Below are positions 7,325-16,006 of a stretch of DNA of 38,102 nucleotides, one piece after another. The stretch is from assembly GCF_900089955.1 (NCBI RefSeq), contig NZ_FLQX01000112.1, forward strand, positions 1 to 38,102, read 5' to 3'. This stretch comes from Candidatus Accumulibacter aalborgensis. Its GTDB lineage: Bacteria > Pseudomonadota > Gammaproteobacteria > Burkholderiales > Rhodocyclaceae. Under the pieces are notes generated by a model, which did not search any database, was not told the DNA's origin, and worked only from the letters and a program-made list of their open reading frames with translations. Numbering within the stretch: position 1 is the first letter of the stretch; each line of letters starts with the position of its first letter. The translations under genes were made by a program, and so were the position numbers.

Positions 7325-8365
7325 ATGCAGATCACCCTCACCCTCACTCGTCCCGACGATTGGCACCTCCATTTGCGCGACGGTGATGCACTGGCGACGA
7401 CCGTGCCGCATAGCGCGCGGCAGTTTGCCCGCGCGATCGTGATGCCCAATCTGCGGCCGCCAGTGACGACCGTCGCGGCTGCCGGCGAGTATCGGAAGCG
7501 CATTCTGGCTGCCTTGCCGCCAGACACGCGCTTCGAACCGTTGATGACGCTCTACCTGACCGACGACACGTCGGCCGAGGAGATCAGGCGCGCGGTGGCG
7601 AGCCCCTTCGTGCATGCCGTCAAGCTGTATCCGGCCGGCGCGACGACGCACTCGGACGCCGGTGTCACCGACCTGGGCCAGTGCGAGCTGGCCCTTGCCG
7701 AGATGGAAAAGCGCGGACTGCCCTTGCTGGTGCATGGCGAAGTGACCGACCCGGCAAGCGACGTTTTCGACCGCGAAAAGACGTTCATCGATCGCGTGCT
7801 GGCGCCTTTGCTGGCGCGTCACCCGCAGCTCAAGGTGGTTTTCGAGCACATCACGACTGCCGATGCGGCCGAGTTCGTCGCCAGTTGCGGGCCGAACGTA
7901 GGGGCGACAATCACTGCCCACCACCTGCTCTACAACCGCAACGCCATTTTTGCCGGCGGTCTCCAGCCGCATTACTACTGCCTGCCGGTCCTCAAGCGCG
8001 AGATCCATCGCCTGGCGCTGCTGCGTGCGGCAAGCTCCGGTAGCCAGCGCTTCTTCCTCGGCACGGATTCGGCTCCGCATGCGCGCCTGAGCAAAGAGAC
8101 GGCCTGCGGTTGCGCCGGTTGCTACACGGCCCATGCTGCGCTTGAGCTCTACGCCGAAGCCTTCGAGTCAGTCGGTGCACTCGATCGCCTGGAAGCGTTC
8201 GCCAGTTTCAATGGCCCAGACTTTTATGGGCTGCCACGCAATACCGGCACCGTGACGCTTGAGAAGTGTGATTGGCATGCGCCGGCGGCTTTCCCGTACG
8301 TCGGTGGCGATACGCTGATCCCGTTACGTGCCGGCGAGTCGCTGCGCTGGCGGATGCTCGCCTGA
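7325..8365 (+). CDS. pyrC: Dihydroorotase, class II (PyrC)
   Basis: 346-aa zinc amidohydrolase (E. coli PyrC 348 aa) catalysing the reversible cyclisation of carbamoyl-aspartate to dihydroorotate, step three of pyrimidine synthesis. The binuclear zinc site is visible: His14 and His16 in [10 protein letters not shown], the carboxylated Lys100 in [12 protein letters not shown], His137 in LVHGE, His175 in FEHITT, and the catalytic Asp248 in GTDSAPH. The ATG at 7325 gives the usual [13 protein letters not shown] start. An in-frame upstream extension exists but would run through the promoter-like element. It is followed 34 bp later by a lipoprotein gene on the same strand. Confidence 0.96.
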   Translation: MQITLTLTRPDDWHLHLRDGDALATTVPHSARQFARAIVMPNLRPPVTTVAAAGEYRKRILAALPPDTRFEPLMTLYLTDDTSAEEIRRAVASPFVHAVKLYPAGATTHSDAGVTDLGQCELALAEMEKRGLPLLVHGEVTDPASDVFDREKTFIDRVLAPLLARHPQLKVVFEHITTADAAEFVASCGPNVGATITAHHLLYNRNAIFAGGLQPHYYCLPVLKREIHRLALLRAASSGSQRFFLGTDSAPHARLSKETACGCAGCYTAHAALELYAEAFESVGALDRLEAFASFNGPDFYGLPRNTGTVTLEKCDWHAPAAFPYVGGDTLIPLRAGESLRWRMLA

Positions 8366-8399
8366 ACCCGCAGGCCGTGGTCCATTGAGGAGGTCGTCT

Positions 8400-8858
8400 G
8401 TGCCGCAAAAGAAACTGCTCGCCTTGCTTCTGGTCCCACTCCTGGTCGCCTGCTCGGATCAGCGGGCGGCTTTCGAGTTTGGTTCACCCGAGCACTCGCT
8501 GACGCTGATTCGCGTACAGAACTTCTTCTGGGAAAAGACCGCCGGCTATTCGATCGTCGCGGCTCACCTGCCCGAGTGCCAGCGACGACACGATATGGGC
8601 GTCGGCGCCGCCGACAGCAAGGTTGAGGTCTATGCGCCGGGCAACGACGCCTGGATTCTCAGGCAGGGCAAGCGGATGTTTGTCGTCGAGACGCGAACCT
8701 GCGAGGGCTTTGCCCGGCTCGAGGCCGAGCCGGAAGGGGGCATGGGTCCTCCGCAGGGGACCTTCCAGCTCCGCGAGGGTACGCTGATCTTTGTCGCTGC
8801 GGCGAAGAGTGAGGCGCCGGCCGAATCCTTGGCGCCCGTGGTACCGGCAGCGAAGTGA
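8400..8858 (+). CDS. Small predicted lipoprotein of unknown function
   Basis: 152-aa protein with a lipoprotein signal: MPQKK, hydrophobic LLALLLVPLL, lipobox LVAC with Cys18, then Ser-Asp. I choose the GTG start at 8400 because GAGGAGG (8387-8393) lies six bases before it and it places the signal peptide correctly. An in-frame ATG at 8328 lies inside pyrC and would bury the signal. The mature part begins FEFGSPEHSLTLIRVQNFFW, has two cysteines (in LPECQRR and TRTCEGF) that may form a disulfide, and ends in an Ala/Pro-rich tail. I do not recognise a domain. It sits between pyrC and rnpB, likely co-transcribed with pyrC. Confidence 0.75.
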   Translation: MPQKKLLALLLVPLLVACSDQRAAFEFGSPEHSLTLIRVQNFFWEKTAGYSIVAAHLPECQRRHDMGVGAADSKVEVYAPGNDAWILRQGKRMFVVETRTCEGFARLEAEPEGGMGPPQGTFQLREGTLIFVAAAKSEAPAESLAPVVPAAK

Positions 8859-8939
8859 GCTGGCACGGCTTTTCTTCGCCCGGCAGTTTGTTCGCACCTT
8901 TGTCGCCGCCGCTGGAGAAGATCTCGGGTACGGCGAGCG

Positions 8940-8945
8940 TATAAT
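8940..8945 (+). promoter_or_regulatory. -10 box of rnpB
   Basis: A perfect TATAAT ends nine bases before the predicted 5' end of the RNase P RNA (about 8955). The -35 region around 8917-8922 is weak. The spacing to a structural RNA start makes this a good promoter call. Confidence 0.65.
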
Positions 8946-8954
8946 CCACTCGGG

Positions 8955-9321
8955 AAGTCGGTCAGGCAGCCGCTGGGCAAGAGGTGCAAACCTGGCGCCG
9001 AGAGGAAAGTCCGGGCTCCGCAGAGCAGGATGCCGGTTAACGACCGGGCACCGTGAGGTGACGGAAAGTGCCACAGAAAACAAACCGCCGATGCCTGGGC
9101 TCCGGCCTGGGCAGGTAAGGGTGAAACGGCGAGGTAAGAGCTCACCGCGGCCGTGGTAACACGGACGGCACGGCAAACCCCATCTGGAGCAAGGCCAAAT
9201 AGGGAAGCATGGGCGTGGCTCGCGCTGCTTCCGGGTAGGCTGCTTGAGCGTACTGGTAACAGTGCGCCTAGAGGAATGGCTGTCCACGACAGAACCCGGC
9301 TTATCGACCGGCTTCCCACCT
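8955..9321 (+). ncRNA. rnpB: RNase P RNA, bacterial type A
   Basis: About 367-nt catalytic RNA of RNase P, which removes 5' leaders from pre-tRNAs. The conserved blocks appear in order and at the expected spacing: GAGGAAAGTCCGGGCTC (CR I), ACAGAAAACAAACCGCCGATG, GGTAAGGGTGAAACGG, GAGGTAAGAGCTCACCGC, GGCACGGCAAACCCC, GCAAGGCCAAATAGGG, GGGTAGGCTGCTTGAG, and the 3' CR V block ACGACAGAACCCGGCTTATCG. The 5' end GAAGTCGGTC pairs with GACCGGCTTC at 9306-9315 to close helix P1 (with a G-U pair). The ends are set by homology with the E. coli RNA and are good to a few bases. No gene for the protein subunit is nearby. Confidence 0.96.
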
Positions 9322-9437
9322 TCCTCTTTTCCACCATCACCGGTAGCGATCGCTGCTGGCTTTCCAGTGCTTCTTCCTGGCTGTTGCTCGCTGCTGGCCT
9401 GCCTTTGCCCGTCTTCCCGCGCCTGGACCTCGGCGGG

Positions 9438-9458
9438 AATGCCCGTTTAGCGGGCTTT
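9438..9458 (+). terminator. Possible rnpB terminator hairpin
   Basis: GCCCG (9441-9445), loop TTTAG, CGGGC (9451-9455), followed by TTT. Flanking A and T bases can extend the stem past one mismatch. It lies about 120 nt beyond the mature rnpB 3' end, and the T-tract is short, so it is a modest candidate. Confidence 0.35.
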
Positions 9459-9584
9459 CGTGAGAAATCACTTTAACTACATCAAGCGTAGCGTTGTTTT
9501 ATTGGGAAAAACTATCTTACCATAATGCTTCATGAGTCGCTTGTAAGTGCTTGTCGCTATTGATAAACCGAGATTTTTTCCTGC

Positions 9585-9613
9585 TTGCGTTAGGCGAGTA
9601 TTTGTCTTAAAGT
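9585..9613 (+). promoter_or_regulatory. Candidate mra promoter (-35/-10)
   Basis: TTGCGT at 9585-9590 and TAAAGT at 9608-9613 are separated by 17 bp, giving a predicted transcription start near 9620 and a leader of about 60 nt. The -10 abuts the first MraZ repeat (9613-9617), which would allow direct repression. The hexamers are imperfect, and other promoters in the AT-rich region upstream are possible. Confidence 0.45.
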
Positions 9614-9637
9614 GGGAATTAGTGGTGAAAAGTGGGG
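9613..9637 (+). promoter_or_regulatory. MraZ operator: three TGGGN-type direct repeats
   Basis: TGGGA (9613-9617), TGGTG (9623-9627) and TGGGG (9633-9637) occur with exactly five-base spacers, a 10-bp period that places all three on one face of the helix. This is the arrangement described for E. coli MraZ (TGGGN repeats with 5-nt spacers upstream of mraZ). The middle copy has one mismatch. The array lies 46 bp before the mraZ ATG and overlaps or follows the putative -10, consistent with autorepression of the whole dcw cluster. Confidence 0.75.
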
Positions 9638-9682
9638 AGCTTTGTTCTTCCAGACCAAGACAGCAAGGGACGAGTTGGCGTG

Positions 9683-10129
9683 ATGTTTCAGGGTGCGGCT
9701 GCGTTGAGTCTGGATGCCAAAGGCAGGGTTGCCATTCCGGCGCGTCATCGGGAGGCGCTCGCCTTGGCCGCCGACGGCAGACTGGTGCTGACTGCTCATC
9801 CACATCGCTGCCTTCTGCTTTATCCCGAGACGGCGTGGGAGCCGATCCGCGACAAGGTCTTGGCGGCTTCGAGTCTCAATCTACAGGCAGCAGCGATCAA
9901 GCGCCTGCTGGTTGGTAACGCCCGCGAAGAAGAAATGGACGCGGCGGGCCGTCTGCTGATAGCGCCTGAGCTGCGCTTGTTTGCCCAGCTCGAGAAGCAG
10001 GTCTGGCTGGTCGGCCAAGGCAGTCATTTTGAAATCTGGTCGGATGCCGGCTGGCAGCAGCAGCAGCAAGTGGTCTTCGCGCTTGACGACGGGTCGCTTC
10101 CCGCCGGTCTTGAGGACCTGGCACTTTGA
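9683..10129 (+). CDS. mraZ: Transcriptional regulator MraZ
   Basis: 148-aa protein with two tandem AbrB-like MraZ/SpoVT domains, normally forming ring-shaped oligomers that bind repeats in their own promoter. The first domain starts [23 protein letters not shown], and the second contains [17 protein letters not shown]; both carry the D-x-x-GR-x-x-(I/L)P/A signature. The ATG at 9683 fits the family start; a GTG one codon earlier is possible, and an upstream in-frame ATG lies within the operator and is rejected. The C-terminus has a short glutamine run (GWQQQQQV). First gene of the dcw cluster; its stop overlaps the rsmH start. Confidence 0.95.
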   Translation: MFQGAAALSLDAKGRVAIPARHREALALAADGRLVLTAHPHRCLLLYPETAWEPIRDKVLAASSLNLQAAAIKRLLVGNAREEEMDAAGRLLIAPELRLFAQLEKQVWLVGQGSHFEIWSDAGWQQQQQVVFALDDGSLPAGLEDLAL

Positions 10130-11076
10130 GCCTGGCGTCGCAGCATCAGAGCGTACTTTTGCGCGAGGCGGTCGACGCTCTCGACATCAAGTCCGCCGGA
10201 ACTTATGTCGATGGCACCTTTGGTCGCGGCGGTCACAGTCGGGCGATTCTCGAACAGCTCGGGCCCAATGGCCGTCTGTTGGCACTGGACTGTGATCCGC
10301 AAGCGGTGGCCGCGGGTGGCGCAACGAAGGATAGGAGACTGCTGATCAGGCATCAGCGCTTCGGCGAGTTGGCCGATGCTTTGCAGCAGACGGGGATTGA
10401 AGTCGAGGAGAGCGTCGATGGCGTTCTGCTCGATATCGGCGTTTCGTCGCCGCAACTTGACGAGCGCGAGCGGGGCTTCAGTTTTCGTTACGACGCGCCG
10501 CTCGACATGCGCATGGATACGACGCAAGGCGAGACGGTGGCACAGTGGCTAGAGCGGGCCAATGTGCGCGAGATCACGGAGATCATTAGGAGCTATGGTG
10601 AAGAACGGTTTGCTTTCCAGATTGCAAAGAAGATTGTGGCTGCTCGGGGAGAGCGATCGGTGGCAAGCACGGGGGAACTGGCCGCCCTTGTACGCCAGGC
10701 CGTGTGGACCCGCGAGCCCGGCCAGGACCCGGCGACGCGTACCTTTCAAGCTCTACGGATTCATATCAATCAAGAACTCGAGCAACTCGCGCTCGTGTTA
10801 CCGCAAGCCATGACCAGCCTCAAACAGGGAGGGCGCCTGGTGGTCATCAGCTTCCATTCGCTCGAAGACCGGATCGTCAAGCGTTTCATGCGCCACGAGG
10901 CGGCGCCTGACGTTTCGTCCAGAAAGCTGCCCTTGCGCGCCGCTGATCTGCCGCAGCCCCGACTTCGTTTGCTCGGCAAAGCGGTACGGGCGAGCGCCGG
11001 AGAAGTGGCGGCCAATCCCAGGGCGCGTAGCGCCGTGATGCGCGTCGCCGAAAAACTCGCCGGCAGGGCCGCCTGA
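10126..11076 (+). CDS. rsmH: 16S rRNA (cytosine-1402-N4)-methyltransferase RsmH (MraW)
   Basis: 316-aa class I SAM methyltransferase that N4-methylates C1402 of 16S rRNA. Motifs: [10 protein letters not shown] near the start, the SAM-binding [40 protein letters not shown], and [15 protein letters not shown] near the end. The only start that keeps the conserved N-terminus is the TTG at 10126. It overlaps the mraZ stop (TTGA) and has GAGGA (10112-10116) nine bases upstream. Translation is therefore probably coupled to mraZ and relatively weak. The gene product shares its target nucleotide with RsmI, encoded 3 kb upstream. Confidence 0.95.
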   Translation: MSLASQHQSVLLREAVDALDIKSAGTYVDGTFGRGGHSRAILEQLGPNGRLLALDCDPQAVAAGGATKDRRLLIRHQRFGELADALQQTGIEVEESVDGVLLDIGVSSPQLDERERGFSFRYDAPLDMRMDTTQGETVAQWLERANVREITEIIRSYGEERFAFQIAKKIVAARGERSVASTGELAALVRQAVWTREPGQDPATRTFQALRIHINQELEQLALVLPQAMTSLKQGGRLVVISFHSLEDRIVKRFMRHEAAPDVSSRKLPLRAADLPQPRLRLLGKAVRASAGEVAANPRARSAVMRVAEKLAGRAA

Positions 11077-11077
11077 A

Positions 11078-11356
11078 ATGGTTCGCCTGAACGTCTTCCT
11101 GCTGCTTGCCGTCGTCTTTTGCGGTCTTGGCGCAGTAACTTCGCAGCACAAGGCGCGCAAGCTTTTTCAGGCGCTCGAAGTCGAGCTGGAGCGCGCGCGC
11201 CAGCTTGAGGTCGAGTTCGGCCAGTTGCAACTGGAGCTTTCGACCTGGGGATCGGCGCCACGAATCGAAAAAATTGCTCGTGAGAAGCTCAAGATGCGTT
11301 CGCCGGAAAGCGAAAAGATCATCCCGGGCACGGCAACCGGAGCTCGTACGCCATGA
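11078..11356 (+). CDS. ftsL: Cell division protein FtsL
   Basis: 92-aa bitopic membrane protein of the FtsQLB subcomplex that activates FtsWI at the septum. A short cytoplasmic N-terminus is followed by a membrane helix (about residues 5-22, LNVFLLLAVVFCGLGAV), then a heptad-rich periplasmic coiled coil (about 23-60: KLFQALEVELERARQLEVEF), then the conserved tail PRIEKIAREKLKM. Identification relies on length, topology, the tail motif and position between rsmH and ftsI. It begins 1 bp after rsmH and overlaps ftsI by 4 nt (ATGA). Confidence 0.92.
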   Translation: MVRLNVFLLLAVVFCGLGAVTSQHKARKLFQALEVELERARQLEVEFGQLQLELSTWGSAPRIEKIAREKLKMRSPESEKIIPGTATGARTP

Positions 11357-13122
11357 TGAACTTCAAGGGAAATCCGGCACATAAGTTCGCCGAAAGTCCG
11401 CTATTGCAACTGAGCCTGCCACCGTGGCGTTCGCGCCTGATGGCCTTGCTGATCCTCGGCTCTTTTTCCCTGCTGATTGGCCGTGCGTTCTACCTGCAGA
11501 TCGTCAACAACGATTTCCTGCAGGAAAAGGGCGAGTCGCGCTACCGTCGCAATATTGAGATCAGCGCTTCGCGCGGCCGTATTGCCGACCGACATGGCGA
11601 CGTTCTGGCCATTTCGACCCCGATGAAGTCGATTTGGGCGATCCCTTCGGCGACCTCGCTGACCCCCGACCAGAGCCGGCAGCTTGCCGCCCTGCTGGAG
11701 ACCGACGTCAAACAGTTGACCCACAAGCTGGAGACCGACAAGAGCTTCGTTTTCCTGCGCCGCCAGATCCCGCCCCTGGTGGCCGATCAGGTGGCGGCAC
11801 TCAAGTTACCCGGTATCGGGCAGAACAAGGAGTACCGCCGCTTCTACCCGACCGGTGAGATGACTGCCCACGTGGTCGGCTTCACCGGCGTGGACGACAA
11901 GGGACTCGAAGGCGTCGAACTGGCTTTTCATGAACAGTTGCTCGGCCAGCCCGGTGGGCGCAGCGTCATCAAGGACCGCCGCGGCCAGATCGTCGAGGAC
12001 GTCGGCTCGATCAAGACGCCGCAGGATGGCAAGGATATTCGCCTGGCGCTCGATTCGAAGATCCAGTACCTGGCCTACAGCCAGTTGAAGCAGGCGATCA
12101 CCGACAACAACGCCAAGGCCGGCGGCATCATCGTGCTCGACGCGAGGAGCGGCGAAATCCTGGCTCTGGCCAACTGGCCGACGTATAACCCGAACAATCG
12201 CGAGAAGCTGTCCGGCGCCCAGTTGCGCAACCGCGCCGTGACCGATACCTTTGAGCCAGGGTCGACGCTCAAGCCCTTCACCATTGCGCTGGCGCTCGAT
12301 AATGCCAAGGTTCGTTTCGACACGATCATCAACTGCGCGCCGGGTCGGCTGACCATTGGCAGCGCGACGATTTCCGACGCCCATCCGCACGGGGCCCTGA
12401 CGGTCGCCGAGGTCATCCAGAAATCATCGAATGTCGGTGCAGCCAAGATCGCCGCCATGCTGCCGGCGCAGAAGATGTGGGAAATGTTCGACGACGTCGG
12501 TTTCGGTCAGGTACCCCGACTGGGTTTCCCCGGTGAGGTCAGTGGCCGGCTGCGGCCATGGAAGCGCTGGCGGCCGATCGAACAGGCAACCATGTCCTAC
12601 GGCCATGGCATTTCCGTGTCCCTGATCCAGTTGGCGCGCGCCTACTCGGTTTTTGCCCGCGACGGTGATCTGGTACCGCTCTCGCTGACCCGCGCCGACT
12701 CGTCGATGCCGCAGGGCGCCCGGGTGTTCAGCGCGAAAACGGCGCGTGAGGTGCGCACCATGCTCGAAATGGCCGTCCTGCCTGGTGGCACGGCTCCGAA
12801 GGCGCAGATTCCGGGCTATCGTGTGGCCGGCAAGACGGGTACGGCGTACAAACTCGAACACGGTCGCTACGCGAGCAAATACGTTTCGTCCTTCGTCGGC
12901 TTTGCACCCGCTTCGGAGCCGCGCCTGATCGTCGCGGTGATGATTGATGAGCCCAGTGCCGGCAAGCACTATGGCGGTGATGTCGCGGCACCGGTCTTTG
13001 CCTCCGTAATGGGCAGTTCCCTGCGCACCCTCGGCATTGCGCCAGACATCCCACTGGTCGTGGCGCAGAGTCCGCAGAGTCCGCAGAGCCCGAAGACCCT
13101 GGCAGCCAAGGCCAAGCTGTGA
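11353..13122 (+). CDS. ftsI: Septal peptidoglycan transpeptidase FtsI (PBP3)
   Basis: 589-aa class B penicillin-binding protein that crosslinks septal peptidoglycan with FtsW. Order: cytoplasmic tail, one membrane helix (about residues 28-48), the non-catalytic pedestal domain (RGRIADRHGDVLA), and the transpeptidase domain. Active-site motifs are complete: STLK with nucleophile Ser304, SSN at 358-360, and KTG at 494-496 (KTGTAYK). The ATG at 11353 overlaps the ftsL stop. The C-terminus ends in a short repeat tail (QSP three times) encoded by tandem 9-bp units. Its stop overlaps the GTG start of murE (GTGA). Confidence 0.97.
   Translation: MMNFKGNPAHKFAESPLLQLSLPPWRSRLMALLILGSFSLLIGRAFYLQIVNNDFLQEKGESRYRRNIEISASRGRIADRHGDVLAISTPMKSIWAIPSATSLTPDQSRQLAALLETDVKQLTHKLETDKSFVFLRRQIPPLVADQVAALKLPGIGQNKEYRRFYPTGEMTAHVVGFTGVDDKGLEGVELAFHEQLLGQPGGRSVIKDRRGQIVEDVGSIKTPQDGKDIRLALDSKIQYLAYSQLKQAITDNNAKAGGIIVLDARSGEILALANWPTYNPNNREKLSGAQLRNRAVTDTFEPGSTLKPFTIALALDNAKVRFDTIINCAPGRLTIGSATISDAHPHGALTVAEVIQKSSNVGAAKIAAMLPAQKMWEMFDDVGFGQVPRLGFPGEVSGRLRPWKRWRPIEQATMSYGHGISVSLIQLARAYSVFARDGDLVPLSLTRADSSMPQGARVFSAKTAREVRTMLEMAVLPGGTAPKAQIPGYRVAGKTGTAYKLEHGRYASKYVSSFVGFAPASEPRLIVAVMIDEPSAGKHYGGDVAAPVFASVMGSSLRTLGIAPDIPLVVAQSPQSPQSPKTLAAKAKL
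13066..13092 (+). repeat. Three tandem 9-bp units in the ftsI 3' end
   Basis: CAGAGTCCG, CAGAGTCCG, CAGAGCCCG in frame, encoding QSP-QSP-QSP just before the ftsI C-terminus. Slippage here would add or remove three residues without breaking the reading frame. Confidence 0.85.
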
Positions 13123-14627
13123 GTACGACGTTCGCGCCCACCGCCGCCGCCGTCACCCTTGAGCGGCTGGCGGCGCTCGGCGTGGTGCCCAGCGGGGTGA
13201 CCGACGACAGCCGCCAGGTGCGGCCCGGCGACCTCTTTCTGGCCTATCCCGGCGAGCTGGCCGACGGCCGTCGCCACATTGCCGAGGCGATTGCCAGCGG
13301 CGCCGCTGCCGTCCTCTGGGAGGCGGGCGCGTGCGAAGCGTCCGAAGCGTCCGACTTCGCCTGGTGCGACGAGTGGGCGGTTGCCAATCTGGCACTCGCC
13401 GGCTTGCGGCAGCTCTGCGGACCCCTGGCGCACGCCATCTACGGGCGCCCGAGCGAGCGCTTGTCGCTGGTTGCGGTGACCGGTACCAACGGCAAGACCA
13501 GCGTCAGCCAGTGGATTGCTGCCAGCCACCCGCGCCGCTGCGCAATCATCGGCACGCTGGGTGCGGGTTGGCCTGGCCAGTTGATCGACACCGGCTTTAC
13601 GACGCCCGAAGCGACGACGCTAACCCGCACGCTGGCCTGCCTGGTCGCTGACGACGCGCAGGCGTGTGTGCTGGAAGCCAGTTCGATCGGCATTGCCGAA
13701 GGCCGCCTGGACGGCGCCCGCGTCGACGTCGCGGTGTTTACCAACCTGACGCGGGATCACCTGGACTACCACGAAACGATGGCCGCGTACGCGCAGGCCA
13801 AGGCCGGATTGTTCGCCTGGCCACGTCTGAGGTTGGCGGTGACCAATCTCGACGATCCCTTTGGCCGCAAGCTGGCCGAGTGCAGTACGGCGACCAAGGT
13901 TATCGGCTATAGCCAGCAGGATGACGCAGGCGATCGCCAGGGGACGATCCGTGCCGAGAATGTCGAGGATACGATCGATGGGCTGCGTTTCCGCCTCTGT
14001 GCGCCGAACGGTCGCGCGCTGGTCGAGACCGGGCTGCTGGGGCGATACAACGTGGCCAATCTGCTGGCCGTCGCCGCCGTCCTGATTGACGCCGGCCTGA
14101 CCCCGAAGACCATCGCCGAACGTTTTGCGCTTTTGCGGTCGCCAGCGGGTCGCCTGGAGAAGGTAGGCGGCCACAACGAGCCGCTGATCGTCGTCGATTA
14201 CGCCCATACGCCGGATGCCCTGGAGAGCGCCTTGCGCGCGCTGCGTCCGGTGGCCACCGCCCGCGGTGCCGGTCTGGTCGCCATTTTTGGCTGCGGCGGC
14301 GACCGTGATCGCGGCAAGCGGCCGTTGATGGGTGCGGTCGCTGCACGCCATGCCGACCGCGTCGTACTGACCAGCGACAACCCGCGCAGCGAGGATGCGC
14401 AAACCATTCTTGGCGAGATTCTCGCCGGTGTTCCCGGCGCCGAGATTATCGTTGATCGCGCCGAAGCGATTCGCGGCACCGTTCTGGCGGCCCATCCGGC
14501 CGATGTGATATTGGTGGCCGGCAAGGGACACGAGGTCTATCAGGAAATTGCTGGCGTGCGCCGGCCTTTTTCCGACACTGGCGAAGGCCGCGCCGCGCTC
14601 AGTGCCCGCCAGGAGATGTCTCGATGA
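13119..14627 (+). CDS. murE: UDP-MurNAc-L-Ala-D-Glu:meso-diaminopimelate ligase MurE
   Basis: 502-aa ATP-dependent Mur ligase adding the third stem-peptide residue. It has the three Mur domains: an N-terminal UDP-binding domain (VTDDSRQVRPGDLFLAYPG), a central ATPase with P-loop GTNGKTS (residues 122-128) and NLTRDHLDYH, and a C-terminal domain with DNPRSED (420-426). The DNPR motif is the marker for meso-DAP specificity, so the cell wall should be of the usual Gram-negative A1-gamma type. It starts with GTG at 13119, overlapping the ftsI stop, and its own stop overlaps the murF ATG. The usual YHGTM is YHETM here, a minor change. Confidence 0.97.
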   Translation: MSTTFAPTAAAVTLERLAALGVVPSGVTDDSRQVRPGDLFLAYPGELADGRRHIAEAIASGAAAVLWEAGACEASEASDFAWCDEWAVANLALAGLRQLCGPLAHAIYGRPSERLSLVAVTGTNGKTSVSQWIAASHPRRCAIIGTLGAGWPGQLIDTGFTTPEATTLTRTLACLVADDAQACVLEASSIGIAEGRLDGARVDVAVFTNLTRDHLDYHETMAAYAQAKAGLFAWPRLRLAVTNLDDPFGRKLAECSTATKVIGYSQQDDAGDRQGTIRAENVEDTIDGLRFRLCAPNGRALVETGLLGRYNVANLLAVAAVLIDAGLTPKTIAERFALLRSPAGRLEKVGGHNEPLIVVDYAHTPDALESALRALRPVATARGAGLVAIFGCGGDRDRGKRPLMGAVAARHADRVVLTSDNPRSEDAQTILGEILAGVPGAEIIVDRAEAIRGTVLAAHPADVILVAGKGHEVYQEIAGVRRPFSDTGEGRAALSARQEMSR

Positions 14628-16006
14628 CGGCGATGATGGATCTCCTGGGCGCTGCGCGTGCCACCGCCGGCACGCTTGTCGGCGAGAACGTGACCTTCTG
14701 CGGTGTGTCGACCGACAGCCGGAGCATCGCCGCGGGCGAACTTTTCGTTGCCCTGCGCGGTGAGCATTACGATGGTCACGCGTACGTCGCAACGGCCGCG
14801 CAGCGCGGGGCGGCGGCTGCCATAGTGGCTGTCGACGCCGCCAAAGGTCTGCAGTCGCTCAAGCTGCCGCTCGTTCAGGTGGCCGAAACGCGACTGTCGC
14901 TGGGTGCTCTGGCTGCCGACTGGCGCAGCCGCTTCACGCTGCCGCTGATCGCCGTCACCGGCAGCAATGGCAAGACGACGACCAAGGAGATGATCGCCAG
15001 CATCCTCAAGGCGGCCTTTGGTGATGCCGTACTGGCGACGCAGGGCAACTACAACAACGACATCGGTCTGCCGCTCACCCTGCTCAGGCTGAATGCGAGC
15101 CATCGCGCGGCGATCATCGAGCTGGGCATGAATCATCCGGGCGAAATCGCCTATCTGGCCGGCATCGGCCGCCCGACAGTGGCTCTGGTGACCAATGCCC
15201 AGCGCGCGCATCTGGCCGGGATGGGATCTCTGGCCGCGATTGCTGCCGAGAAAGGCAGCATTTATTCGGGCCTTGATGAAATGGGCGTCGCCGTGGTCAA
15301 CGCCGATGACCCCTGGTCCGAGCTGTGGCGTGGTCAGAGTCGAGGCCTCGGGGTGATGACTTTCGGCATCGACAGCGCAGCCGATGTCAGCGCAAGCTTC
15401 CATCTGCACGGCCTGGAAAGCCATCTTTGCATCTGCGCGCCGACCGGCCAGGTCGAAGTCGTTCTGGCGCTGCCTGGCGAGCACAATGCACGCAATGCGC
15501 TGGCCGCTGCCACCGCGTGTCTGGCGGCCGGCGTCTCGCTTGACGCCGTGCAGGCTGGCCTGCAGACTTTTCGCGGCCTCAAGGGCCGTCTGCAGCGACG
15601 GGCTGCTGTGCATGGCGCGCTGTTGCTTGATGACACCTACAATGCCAACCCGGATTCGGTGCGCGCCGGCATCGACGTGCTTGCGGCGCAGGTCGGCAGG
15701 ACCGTGCTGGTTCTCGGTGACATGGGCGAGATCGGCGAGATGAGCGCCCAGTTTCACGACGAAATCGGAGGTTACGCCAAAAGCCAGGGAATCGATCGGC
15801 TGTTGGCGCTGGGCGAAGCCAGTGCGCTGGCGGTCCACAACTTCGGTGCCGGCGGCGAGCATTTCACGGCTATCGACCCGTTGATCGAGGCTTTGATGGC
15901 CGAGCTGACACCGGAGACGACCGTCCTCGTCAAGGGATCGCGCTTCATGCGCATGGAGCGCGTGAGCGATGCGGTGAGCATTGCATCGGCACGAGGAGGC
16001 AAGTGA
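14624..16006 (+). CDS. murF: UDP-MurNAc-tripeptide:D-Ala-D-Ala ligase MurF
   Basis: 460-aa cytoplasmic Mur ligase that adds the D-Ala-D-Ala dipeptide made by Ddl. Visible parts: [19 protein letters not shown] for UDP-substrate binding, P-loop GSNGKTTT (residues 113-120), [34 protein letters not shown] and [10 protein letters not shown]. Full family length. It overlaps murE by 4 nt (ATGA) and runs into mraY with a strong Shine-Dalgarno (GAGGAGG at 15993-15999) inside its last codons. Confidence 0.97.
   Translation: MTAMMDLLGAARATAGTLVGENVTFCGVSTDSRSIAAGELFVALRGEHYDGHAYVATAAQRGAAAAIVAVDAAKGLQSLKLPLVQVAETRLSLGALAADWRSRFTLPLIAVTGSNGKTTTKEMIASILKAAFGDAVLATQGNYNNDIGLPLTLLRLNASHRAAIIELGMNHPGEIAYLAGIGRPTVALVTNAQRAHLAGMGSLAAIAAEKGSIYSGLDEMGVAVVNADDPWSELWRGQSRGLGVMTFGIDSAADVSASFHLHGLESHLCICAPTGQVEVVLALPGEHNARNALAAATACLAAGVSLDAVQAGLQTFRGLKGRLQRRAAVHGALLLDDTYNANPDSVRAGIDVLAAQVGRTVLVLGDMGEIGEMSAQFHDEIGGYAKSQGIDRLLALGEASALAVHNFGAGGEHFTAIDPLIEALMAELTPETTVLVKGSRFMRMERVSDAVSIASARGGK

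Larger units (their letters stand above)
9322..9682 (+). other. 361-bp gene-free region between rnpB and mraZ
   Basis: No coding region is credible here. The first third is GC-rich and contains one terminator-like hairpin. From about 9476 to 9660 the composition changes to clearly AT-rich (runs such as TTTTATTGGGAAAAACTATCTTACCATAATG), in contrast to the rest of the window. This part probably carries the mra promoter(s), and it ends in the MraZ repeat array. Confidence 0.7.

Noticed and set aside
9477-9803. Minus-strand frame upstream of and into mraZ
   Set aside because: Overlaps the mra promoter, operator and mraZ; no similarity or ribosome-binding site.
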